Origin: Solilutibacter pythonis
GTDB lineage: Bacteria > Pseudomonadota > Gammaproteobacteria > Xanthomonadales > Xanthomonadaceae
Assembly (NCBI RefSeq): GCF_003697345.1
Contig: NZ_RFLY01000004.1
Span: 1-64,000, forward strand
DNA length: 64,000 nucleotides
Reading direction: 5' to 3'
Within the stretch, counting starts at the first letter, position 1; the number at the start of each line of letters is the position of its first letter. Shown piece after piece: positions 37,100 to 45,005 of this stretch. Made by a program: the position numbers and the translations under genes. Under the pieces are notes generated by a model. The model was given only the letters and a program-made list of their open reading frames with translations, was not told the DNA's origin and did not search any database.

Positions 37100-37500
37100 A
37101 ACGGCTGGCGGGGGAACGCCCCGCCATGCCCGCCACGCCCAGCGCAAGCCGTCCGGGCAATCCCGTTTCTTACTGAAACATGCCGGCGAATCGCCGGCCT
37201 CGCGCCGCCCATCCTCGCCACGGCTCACTACTTCTGCGCCCCCCGATGAAACGGCTGGCGGGGGAACGCCCCGCCATGCCCGCCACGCCCAGCGCAAGCC
37301 GTCCGGGCGTCCCGTCCCTTACTGAAACATGCCGGCGAATCGCCGGCTTCGCGCCGCCCATCCTCGCCACGGCTCACTACTTCTGCGCGCCCCGATGAAA
37401 CGGCTGGCGGGGGAACGCCCCGCCATGCCCGCCACGCCCAGCGCAAGCCGTCCGGGCGTCCCGTCCCTTACTGAAACATGCCGGCGAATCGCCGGCCTCG
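37072..37500. repeat. Three tandem copies of a 149-150-bp repeat
   Basis: Copies begin at GGCTCAC: 37072, 37222 and 37371. Each contains an A/G-rich start region, an ATG with a 26- or 50-codon frame, and the hairpin GCCGGCGAATCGCCGGC. The third copy diverges after about 37500. There are no spacers between copies. The first copy supplies the end of sppA. Origin and role are unknown; dispersed-repeat expansion is the likely cause. Confidence 0.85.
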
Positions 37501-37649
37501 CCCCGCGCATCCGCACGCAACGATGCCGCCCAACGGCAGCCGCACGTCCCCCGGACGATGAGGCCGGCAGGCGGGCAACCCGCCTTGGACGCCGACCGCT
37601 TCTCCGCCGCCCTGCCGTTGCGTCTTCTCCAGAGACCGAGCGCGGGCGC

Positions 37650-38567
37650 TCAAACCTCGATATGAGTACTCGCCCGAGGCGCTTGCGCACGCTCCGCATC
37701 ACCGAAAGTATCGCGCCAGATCAGATAACCGCCACCGCAGATCACCACCAGCACCGCCGAGATGAACGCCAGGGTGAACACAAGCCCCACCAACAACGCC
37801 AACGGCATGAACAGCTTGCCCAGCACCAGCAACAACACACTGCCCACCACCGACAGCAGCAGCACCGCGACCATCACCGCGCCGAAGAACAGCCCGGCGG
37901 CCAGCACGTTGGGCGCCAGGTTGCGCAGCGCGGCACGGGCGGCGGCCTTCGCCGCATCGACGAAACCCAGGCCGGAAAGCGCCACCAGCGCGATACCGAG
38001 CAACATCACCGTGGCGGTGAAGTAATTGAAGACGAGTTGCCAGAGAAACAGCAGCAACGGGTGCGCCGGCGTCGGCAAGGGCACTGGCTGCTGTTGCCGC
38101 ATCATCGCGTTGACCGCCTCGTTGTAGGCGGCCATGTAGTCCTCGCCGGCCAGATGCCGCGTCAGCAACAAACCCGCCGCCATCGCCACGATCTGCAACC
38201 CCCCGAAGGCGGCCAGACGGCCGCCGCGACCACCGCGCAGCGGCCCATAGATATCCCGGGCGCGCACCGGGCGACCGGCTTCGGCTTCACGGATCACATG
38301 CATCAGCCCCCCCACCAGCACCGGTACCAGCAGGAACACCGCCACCACCGTCAGCAACGTCAGGGCCAGCGCCAGCGTGCCCGGCTCGCCGCCACCCGCC
38401 CCGCCCAACAACCCGGCCAGCAGGCCCCCGCCGATCACGATCAGATAAAGCGAACCGACCAGCAGCAAGGCGGCGCCGAAAATCGCGCGCGGATTGCGCA
38501 CGCCGAGATTGATGGCTTCGATGAACCAACGCCAGGCCTGGGCCGGCGGCAACGGACGGATCTGCAT
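37650..38567 (-). CDS. BPSS1780-family membrane protein
   Basis: 305 residues with six or seven membrane helices. The start MQIRPLPPAQAWRWFIEAINLGVRNP and the C-terminal AVLVVICGGGYLIWRDTFG are typical of the BPSS1780 family, inner-membrane proteins of unknown function widespread in beta- and gammaproteobacteria. A Gln/Pro loop lies around residue 160. Same strand as the glutamine amidotransferase upstream, with 36 bases between. No ribosome-binding site is distinct; the start follows homology. Confidence 0.8.
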   Translation of the reverse strand: MQIRPLPPAQAWRWFIEAINLGVRNPRAIFGAALLLVGSLYLIVIGGGLLAGLLGGAGGGEPGTLALALTLLTVVAVFLLVPVLVGGLMHVIREAEAGRPVRARDIYGPLRGGRGGRLAAFGGLQIVAMAAGLLLTRHLAGEDYMAAYNEAVNAMMRQQQPVPLPTPAHPLLLFLWQLVFNYFTATVMLLGIALVALSGLGFVDAAKAAARAALRNLAPNVLAAGLFFGAVMVAVLLLSVVGSVLLLVLGKLFMPLALLVGLVFTLAFISAVLVVICGGGYLIWRDTFGDAERAQAPRASTHIEV

Positions 38568-38603
38568 GGATATTCCGGGGACGGACTCGTGGGGACACAC
38601 GGC

Positions 38604-39326
38604 CTAGCGGTGGCGAAGCGCGGCGTGGCGGACGAATTGTCGCAAAATCCCACGCGCCACGGGCGCCGGGCGCACCGCCGCGTGCAAGGCGGCCGGGCTG
38701 CGCCCCTCCTCGCGCAGGGCCGGGGCGCGCGCGGCGATGTAACCGCGCATGTGGCGCGAAGAAAATTCCGGGTGGAACTGCACGCCCCATGCCTGCCCGC
38801 CGACGCGGAAGGCCGCACACCCATCGAGATCGGTCTCGGCCAGCACCTCGGCGCCGGGCGGCTGCGCCAGCACCGTTTGCAGATGGGTGGCGTGCGCGGA
38901 AAACCGCCCGGGCTTGCCGGCAAACAGACAGTCGCGCGACGCCGCCGGACGCAGCCGCACCTCGACCGTCCCCATCTCGCGCCCGCGCGGGTTGTCGCCC
39001 ACCTCGCCCCCCAGCGCGTGCGCCAGCAGTTGGTGGCCGTAGCAGATGCCGAATACCGGCACGTCCGCATCCGCCGCGCGCTTCAGCCAGTCGGCGGCGG
39101 ATTCGCTCCACGGCCGGCGATGGCTGACCATCGCCCCTGAGCCCGTCACCAGAATGCCGGCATGGCCCCGTGGCGGCGGCAGCGCCTCGGCGGATTCGGC
39201 ATCCACCACGCGCGCCTCATCCCCACGCAATCCGGCGGCCACCCGGATCCAGTGCGGAAAGCCGCCATGGCGACGCATCGGCACCACCGGCGTACCGGTC
39301 TGGAGGATCAGGAAAGGCAAGGACAT
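38604..39326 (-). CDS. Class I glutamine amidotransferase (GuaA/GMP-synthase-like domain protein)
   Basis: 240 residues. The nucleophile elbow [12 protein letters not shown] carries the catalytic Cys (about residue 91), and [11 protein letters not shown] (about residue 180) the catalytic His-Glu pair. A stand-alone glutaminase domain of this type (YbeK-like, related to GMP synthase N-terminal domains) occurs beside glyQ in Xanthomonadales. The amidated substrate is unknown. It diverges from glyQ across 67 bases. Confidence 0.85.
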   Translation of the reverse strand: MSLPFLILQTGTPVVPMRRHGGFPHWIRVAAGLRGDEARVVDAESAEALPPPRGHAGILVTGSGAMVSHRRPWSESAADWLKRAADADVPVFGICYGHQLLAHALGGEVGDNPRGREMGTVEVRLRPAASRDCLFAGKPGRFSAHATHLQTVLAQPPGAEVLAETDLDGCAAFRVGGQAWGVQFHPEFSSRHMRGYIAARAPALREEGRSPAALHAAVRPAPVARGILRQFVRHAALRHR

Positions 39327-39337
39327 CGGGATTTCCG

Positions 39338-39365
39338 TTGGGGTTCGAGCGGGGCCACTTATACT
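39338..39365 (+). promoter_or_regulatory. Sigma-70-type promoter of glyQS
   Basis: TTGGGG (39338-39343), 16-base spacer, TATACT (39360-39365). Predicted start near 39372 excludes the alternative in-frame ATG at 39367 and supports ATG 39394, leaving a leader of about 20 bases. Confidence 0.55.
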
Positions 39366-39393
39366 AATGAAAGTGAAATTACGGCCTCCTTCC

Positions 39394-40326
39394 ATGCCCG
39401 CCGACCGCGTTTCCATCACCTTCCAGCAGCTCATCCAACGCCTCAACGAATACTGGGGCGGCCAGGGCTGCGTACTGATCCAGCCGCTCGATCTCGAAGT
39501 CGGCGCCGGCACCTTCCACCCCGCCACCTTCCTGCGCGCGCTCGGCCCCGAGCCGTGGAACGCCGCCTATGTGCAACCCAGCCGCCGCCCCACCGACGGC
39601 CGCTACGGCGAGAACCCCAACCGCCTGCAACGCTACTACCAGTACCAGGTGGTGATGAAGCCCTCGCCGGACGACCTCGTCGACCTGTACTTCGACTCGC
39701 TGAAATCCCTCGGCGTCGATCCCGAAATCCACGACCTGCGCCTGGTCGAGGACAACTGGGAATCGCCGACGCTCGGCGCCTGGGGCCTGGGCTGGGAAGT
39801 CTGGTTGAACGGCATGGAAGTCACCCAGTTCACCTGGTTCCAGCAGGCCGGCGGCCTGGAATGCCGCCCGGTACTGGGCGAGATCACCTACGGCCTGGAA
39901 CGCCTGTGCATGTACCTGCAAAACGTCGATGACGTATTCGACCTGGTCTGGACCTACGGCCCCGACGGCAGGCCCGTCACCTATCGCGATGTCTACCACC
40001 AGAACGAAGTCGAACAAAGCACCTACAACTTCGAGCACGCCAACGTCGACGTCCTGTTCCGCCACTTCGACGAAGCCGAGGAACAAGCGCGAAAACTGGT
40101 CGAAGCCGAACTCCCCCTGCCCGCCTACGAACAAGTGATGAAGGCCAGCCACAGCTTCAACCTGCTCGACGCCCGCCGCGCCATCAGCGTGACCGAACGC
40201 CAACGCTACATCCTGCGCGTGCGCAACCTGGCGCGCGCGGTGGCCGAGAGCTACCACGCCCAACGCGAGAAACTCGGCTTTCCCGGCTTGAAAAACACCC
40301 GCCTCCAACCCCGGGAGGCCGCGTGA
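39394..40326 (+). CDS. glyQ: Glycyl-tRNA synthetase alpha subunit
   Basis: 310 residues from ATG 39394. Class II synthetase core: motif 1 region [25 protein letters not shown], motif 2 [18 protein letters not shown], and motif 3 [20 protein letters not shown]. The alpha subunit forms the alpha2beta2 enzyme with GlyS to charge tRNA-Gly. Its stop overlaps the GTG/ATG of glyS. The N-terminal start is set by homology and by the promoter above. Confidence 0.97.
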   Translation: MPADRVSITFQQLIQRLNEYWGGQGCVLIQPLDLEVGAGTFHPATFLRALGPEPWNAAYVQPSRRPTDGRYGENPNRLQRYYQYQVVMKPSPDDLVDLYFDSLKSLGVDPEIHDLRLVEDNWESPTLGAWGLGWEVWLNGMEVTQFTWFQQAGGLECRPVLGEITYGLERLCMYLQNVDDVFDLVWTYGPDGRPVTYRDVYHQNEVEQSTYNFEHANVDVLFRHFDEAEEQARKLVEAELPLPAYEQVMKASHSFNLLDARRAISVTERQRYILRVRNLARAVAESYHAQREKLGFPGLKNTRLQPREAA

Positions 40327-42509
40327 TGCCGACCCCCGACATGCAACCGCTGCTGATCGAACTCGGCACCGAGGAACTGCCGGTCAAGGCCCTGCCGGGA
40401 CTGGCGCAGGCATTCTTCGACGGCGTGCTGGCCGGGCTGGAAAAACGCGGCATCGCCTGCCAACGCGGCGATGCCAAGGCGCTCTACACCCCACGCCGCC
40501 TCGCCGTGCTACTGCCGGGCGTGGCCAGCGAACAACCCGAGCAAAGAAACGAAACCCTCGGCCCCTATCTCAACATCGCCCTGGATGCCGATGGCCAACC
40601 GACCCGGGCCTTGCAAGGCTTCGCCGCCAAGGCCGGCATCGATTGGACGGCGCTGGAAAAAACCAGCGACGCCAAGGGCGAACGCTTCGTCGTGCGCAGC
40701 GTCAGGCCGGGCGCGCCGACCCGCGAACTGCTGGCCGCGATCGTCGACGAAGCGATCGCCGCGATGCCCATCCCCAAACCGATGCGCTGGGGCGCGCACG
40801 CATACGCCTTCGCCCGCCCGGTCCATTGGCTGGTGATGCTGCTGGGCGATGAAATCGCCCCGGGCAAAGTGATGGGCATCGAAGCCGGCAACCGCTCGCG
40901 CGGCCACCGCTTCATGCACATGGGCGAGCTGGCGATTGCCACGCCATCGGCCTACGTCGAAACGCTGCGCGAAGCCAAAGTGCTGGTCGACCCCGACGAA
41001 CGCCGCGCGCGCATCGTCGCCCAGGCCGAGGCCGCCGCGCGCGAAGTCGGCGGCACCGCGCGCATCGACCAATCGTTGCTGGAAGAAGTCAACGGCCTGA
41101 CCGAATGGCCGGTCGCGGTGCGCTGCGCCTTCGAGCACGCCTTCCTGGCCGTACCGCAGGAAGCGCTGATCTCGACGATGGAAGCCAACCAGAAATTCTT
41201 CCCGGTGCTCAACGACGAAGGCCGTCTCACCGAGCACTTCATCGGCACCAGCAACATCGAATCGAAAGACGTCGCCGAAGTGCGCAAAGGCTACGAACGC
41301 GTCATCCGCCCACGCTTCGCCGATGCCCGGTTCTTCTTCGACGAAGACCTGAAACAGGGCCTGACCTCGATGAACGATGGCCTCGGCACGGTCAAATACC
41401 AGGACAAGCTGGGCAGCCTGGCCGACAAGGTGACGCGTGTCGTCGCGCTCGCTGAAACCATTGCGCCCCAGGTCGGCGTGGACGCGGCCCAGGCGCGTCG
41501 CGCGGCGGCATTGTCGAAAGCCGACCTGCAATCGCGCATGGTCAACGAGTTCCCCGAATTGCAAGGCGTCGCCGGACGCCACTACGCCGCCGCGATGGGC
41601 GAGTCGGCGGAAATCGCCGCCGCCATCGACGAAGGCTGGATGCCGCGCAACGCGGCCGACGACATCGCCCCCTCGAAACTGGGCCAGGTACTGGCCATCG
41701 CCGAACGCCTCGACACCCTGGCGGGCGGTTTCGCCGCCGGCCTCAAACCGACCGGCAACAAAGACCCGTTCGCGCTGCGGCGCAACGCGCTGGGGCTGGC
41801 GCGGACGCTCATCGAAGGGGGAATGGACGTGGACTTGCCCGCCTGCCTGCTGAAAGCATCCGAGCAGACATGCCAGGCCATTTTGCTCCAGACGCACAAC
41901 CCGCGGGCGCGGAAAGTGAACGCCGCGGCGGAAAACGGCGGGCAGGCCGCCAAGGCGCGGGCAGACTCGACGCACCCGCACGATGCGGGCCAGATCGCAA
42001 ACGATGTCCACGACTTCATCATCGAGCGCCTGCGCGGCTGGTACGAGGATCGCGGCGTCGGCGCGCAGCGGTTCGATGCCGTCGCCGCGCTGCGCCCGGC
42101 CTCGCTGACCGATTTCGACGCCCGAGTGAAAGCGCTCGGCGAATTCGCCCGGCTGCCCGAGGCCGCCGCGCTCGCCGCCGCCAACAAGCGCGCCCGCAAC
42201 CTTCTGAAGAAAGCCGGAGACGCGGTTCCAAACGACATCGATACCTCGCTGTTCGTCGAACCCGCCGAGCGCGACCTCGCCACCGCGCTCGATGCCCTCA
42301 TCGCCGAAACCGACCCGTTGCTCGGCGCGCGCGATTACCTCGCCGCGCTCACCCGCATGGCGGCGCTGCGCCCGACGCTCGACGCCTTCTTCGACAACGT
42401 GATGGTCAATGCCGAAGACGAAAAAGTACGCGGCAACCGCCTCGCCCTGCTACGGAAACTCGCCGATCGGCTGGGCAGCGTGGCGGCGATCGAGCATTTG
42501 AGCAGTTGA
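40326..42509 (+). CDS. glyS: Glycyl-tRNA synthetase beta subunit
   Basis: 727 residues from ATG 40326, one base overlapping the glyQ stop; a GTG at 40323 is also in frame. Begins LLIELGTEELPVKAL, the family signature, and carries the HD-type LADKVTRVVALAE and NKDPFALRRNALGLAR segments, then the anticodon-binding domain ending QHLSS-type. A stretch of about 40 residues at roughly 512-555 (polar, with NPRARK and ADSTHPHD) is extra compared with the usual length of about 690. It lies between the helix ending LLKA and the conserved VHDFIIERLRGWYEDRG. Confidence 0.96.
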   Translation: MPTPDMQPLLIELGTEELPVKALPGLAQAFFDGVLAGLEKRGIACQRGDAKALYTPRRLAVLLPGVASEQPEQRNETLGPYLNIALDADGQPTRALQGFAAKAGIDWTALEKTSDAKGERFVVRSVRPGAPTRELLAAIVDEAIAAMPIPKPMRWGAHAYAFARPVHWLVMLLGDEIAPGKVMGIEAGNRSRGHRFMHMGELAIATPSAYVETLREAKVLVDPDERRARIVAQAEAAAREVGGTARIDQSLLEEVNGLTEWPVAVRCAFEHAFLAVPQEALISTMEANQKFFPVLNDEGRLTEHFIGTSNIESKDVAEVRKGYERVIRPRFADARFFFDEDLKQGLTSMNDGLGTVKYQDKLGSLADKVTRVVALAETIAPQVGVDAAQARRAAALSKADLQSRMVNEFPELQGVAGRHYAAAMGESAEIAAAIDEGWMPRNAADDIAPSKLGQVLAIAERLDTLAGGFAAGLKPTGNKDPFALRRNALGLARTLIEGGMDVDLPACLLKASEQTCQAILLQTHNPRARKVNAAAENGGQAAKARADSTHPHDAGQIANDVHDFIIERLRGWYEDRGVGAQRFDAVAALRPASLTDFDARVKALGEFARLPEAAALAAANKRARNLLKKAGDAVPNDIDTSLFVEPAERDLATALDALIAETDPLLGARDYLAALTRMAALRPTLDAFFDNVMVNAEDEKVRGNRLALLRKLADRLGSVAAIEHLSS

Positions 42510-42581
42510 ATGTCCATCGCCCCTCAAAACTGGCTGGACGAATCGTTCCAGTCACCCGCCCGAGGGGCGAGACAGGCACGC

Positions 42582-42610
42582 TTGCATGAGAAATCCCAAG
42601 CCAATATGAT
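42582..42610 (+). promoter_or_regulatory. Sigma-70-type promoter of the secreted Cys protein gene
   Basis: TTGCAT (42582-42587), 17-base spacer, TATGAT (42605-42610), followed by a leader of about 55 bases to a GTG start with AAGGAG. Confidence 0.6.
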
Positions 42611-42672
42611 CGCCCGTCAGGAGTAAGCTCATCGATCCATCGCTTCCCCAAACTGGACACAAAGGAGCGAAC

Positions 42673-43095
42673 GTGAAGTCTTTCCGAGTATTGCTTTTCA
42701 TTGCCGCAGCTTGCTATGGCCTCCTATTCTTTTCATCAAGCGCGCTCGCCCAGTCGTCAAATGGTCACTACCGGAAATTAATCGCGGCCGGCAAGATACA
42801 ACGCGACAACGACCCCTTCGTTTTTTGTCGTTACGGGATGAAGCATCGACCGCAAGCGTGGACTCCACAGCCCAACTACACGACCACTCCACCACGCATT
42901 AATTCACCGCCCTTCGGCTACTATTGCCCGTACCCCTCACTGACGCCATGCTGCTATGGGAATGTTTGCCTGAAGGAGTGGACGCTTGAAGAAATCCACG
43001 CCTTTTCTCTCTACAAGGATGTTTGCCCACACGCGGTAAGGGCGGGCCGCTGGCAAGGCTCCGGCGACGGCACCAGGACTCCCCACCCTCATTGA
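42673..43095 (+). CDS. Secreted Cys/Pro/Tyr-rich hypothetical protein
   Basis: 140 residues, GTG start with a canonical AAGGAG ribosome-binding site. Signal peptide of about 26 residues ending SSALAQ. The mature part has six cysteines, including a TPCCYG pair and YYCPYP, consistent with disulfides, and many Pro and Tyr. No family is recognised. It has its own good promoter and a perfect terminator, and lower GC than its neighbours glyS and tamA, so it may be acquired. Possible roles include a small toxin, inhibitor or surface protein; none is supported by a motif. Confidence 0.7.
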   Translation: MKSFRVLLFIAAACYGLLFFSSSALAQSSNGHYRKLIAAGKIQRDNDPFVFCRYGMKHRPQAWTPQPNYTTTPPRINSPPFGYYCPYPSLTPCCYGNVCLKEWTLEEIHAFSLYKDVCPHAVRAGRWQGSGDGTRTPHPH

Positions 43096-43102
43096 TCTTG
43101 TA

Positions 43103-43136
43103 CGAAAAGCAGCTGCAAACAGCTGCTTTTCGTTTT
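43103..43136 (+). terminator. Intrinsic terminator after the secreted Cys protein
   Basis: CGAAAAGCAGCT (43103-43114), loop GCAAAC, AGCTGCTTTTCG (43121-43132), then TTTT. Twelve-bp perfect stem and a T-run, the strongest in the window. Confidence 0.9.
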
Positions 43137-43214
43137 ACGGAACATCGGTTGAAGCGCACGGAACCGTGCATGTTTCCGCTCAAGCACTTCACTCGTGCTT
43201 GCAACTCACACCGT

Positions 43215-43220
43215 TATGCT
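43215..43220 (+). promoter_or_regulatory. -10 hexamer TATGCT of tamA; predicted leaderless
   Basis: The hexamer ends seven bases before the ATG at 43227. The stretch between terminator and ATG lacks a Shine-Dalgarno sequence. Confidence 0.5.
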
Positions 43221-43226
43221 TGATGC

Positions 43227-45005
43227 ATGAAGCACCTCCCCCTGCTGCTCTGCCTCGCCCTGCCCGCCACCGCCCACGCCGCCAAGATCGCCCGCGTCGA
43301 AGTGCGCGGGCTGGATGAGGCGATGACCGAGAACGTGCGCGTCGCCCTTTCGTTGAAGGACGCGCTCGACAAGAAGCTCACCACACGGCGGCTGGAGTAC
43401 CTGATGGAAGTCGCCAACGACGAGGCGCGCGAGGCGCTGGAGCCGTTCGGCTACTACACGCCGACCATCCGCATTGGCCGCGGCGGCAGCGATGACGCGC
43501 TGGTGATCACCCTCGACATCGACAAGGGCGAGCCGGTACGGGTGCGCAACGAGAACGTGCGGATCGAGGGCGATGCCGCCAACGACCGCTACATGAAATC
43601 CGAGATCGACGCTTTCCAACCCAAGCCGGGCGAGATCCTCAACCATCCGCAGTACGAGACGGCCAAGGCCCGGATCACCCGCCGCCTGGCCGAGCGCGGA
43701 TATTTCGATGCCGACTTCACCGTCCGCCGGGTCGAAGTGACTCGCGCCGACCGCACCGCCGACATCGACCTCGGCTGGAACAGCGGCGAACGCTACGACA
43801 TGGGCCCGATCACCTTCCTGCAAACGCCGGAACAGATCATCAACCCCGGTGTGCTACGGAAGCTGGTGTACTGGAAGGAAGGCGACTACTACCATCAGGG
43901 CCGCCTCGACCGCCTGCGCAAGTCGCTGGTCTCGCTCGATTACTTCGCCAGCATCGACATCAGCGCCGAGCCGGAAAAAGCCGAAGACTATCTGGTGCCG
44001 GTCACGGTGAGGCTCACCCCGGCCAAGCGCAGCATCTACAACTTCGGCGTGTCCTACGGCACCTATAGCGGCGCCGGCTTCACCGCCGGCCTCGAACGCC
44101 GCTATCTCAACCGGCGCGGGCACAAGGCGCTGGCCCAGCTCGACTTTGCGCGCTTCCGCAAGATACTCACCCTGCAATACCGCGTGCCCGCCTTCCACTG
44201 GCTCGATGGCTGGTACACCGCCAGCCTGCAAGCCGCCGACGAAGCCACCGATTACATCTACACCCAGCGGCTGGAACTCGTCGGCAGCCGCAGCGGCGAG
44301 ATCAACCGCTATCTGACCGCCTCCGTCTCCCTGCACGCGTTGCGCGAACGCTGGCTGTACGCCCACGAATATCTACAGAACCTGGATTCCGAGCCGCCTT
44401 ATCACTACGCCAGCTACACCTATCCCTCACTGCGCGCGGAATACATCGACGCCGACGACCGCATGTTCCCGCGCCGCGGCCTGGGCGGCACGCTGATGCT
44501 GCGCGGCGGGCCGGGCATCGGCCGTTCCGCCTCGGCCTTCGGCCAGTTGCATGCCAGCGCCCGCTGGTACCGGGGACTGGGCGAACGCAACCGCCTGATC
44601 GCGCGCGGCGAGCTGGGCCACACCTTCGCCGGCAAGGACGCCGACCTGCCGCCCTCCCTGCGCTTTTTCGCCGGCGGCGACCGCTCCATCCGCGGTTACG
44701 CCTGGCGCGAAGTCGGCCCACGCGTGAGCAGTCTGCGCACCGACGGCAAGCGCTACGCCCTCGGTGCCCGCAACGTCGCCACCGCCAGCCTGGAGTTCGA
44801 GCGCTACTTCACCCCCACGCTGGGCGCGGCGCTGTTCGTCGATAGCGGCTCGGCCTTCAACCAGAAACCGGAATGGCGTACCGGCGTGGGCATCGGCGCG
44901 CGCTGGAAATCGCCGGTCGGGCCGGTGCGCATCGACGTGGCGCGCGGCCTCGACCAACCGGATTCGTCCTACCAGCTCTACCTCAGCCTGGGAGCCGACC
45001 TGTGA
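43227..45005 (+). CDS. tamA: Translocation and assembly module protein TamA (Omp85 family)
   Basis: 592 residues. Signal peptide ending AHAA, three POTRA domains (about residues 20-265), and a 16-strand Omp85 barrel. The barrel motifs are present: the RYLNRRGH loop and the conserved FFAGGDRSIRGYAWREVGP segment near residue 480, which contains the VRGY/IRGY lid motif, and it ends in a C-terminal beta-signal YQLYLSLGADL. With TamB it inserts outer-membrane proteins or moves lipids. GTGA overlap couples it to tamB. Confidence 0.94.
   Translation: MKHLPLLLCLALPATAHAAKIARVEVRGLDEAMTENVRVALSLKDALDKKLTTRRLEYLMEVANDEAREALEPFGYYTPTIRIGRGGSDDALVITLDIDKGEPVRVRNENVRIEGDAANDRYMKSEIDAFQPKPGEILNHPQYETAKARITRRLAERGYFDADFTVRRVEVTRADRTADIDLGWNSGERYDMGPITFLQTPEQIINPGVLRKLVYWKEGDYYHQGRLDRLRKSLVSLDYFASIDISAEPEKAEDYLVPVTVRLTPAKRSIYNFGVSYGTYSGAGFTAGLERRYLNRRGHKALAQLDFARFRKILTLQYRVPAFHWLDGWYTASLQAADEATDYIYTQRLELVGSRSGEINRYLTASVSLHALRERWLYAHEYLQNLDSEPPYHYASYTYPSLRAEYIDADDRMFPRRGLGGTLMLRGGPGIGRSASAFGQLHASARWYRGLGERNRLIARGELGHTFAGKDADLPPSLRFFAGGDRSIRGYAWREVGPRVSSLRTDGKRYALGARNVATASLEFERYFTPTLGAALFVDSGSAFNQKPEWRTGVGIGARWKSPVGPVRIDVARGLDQPDSSYQLYLSLGADL

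Noticed and set aside
37072-37500. Possible CRISPR array
   Set aside because: Three contiguous 150-bp copies without spacers and no cas genes nearby; it is a tandem repeat.
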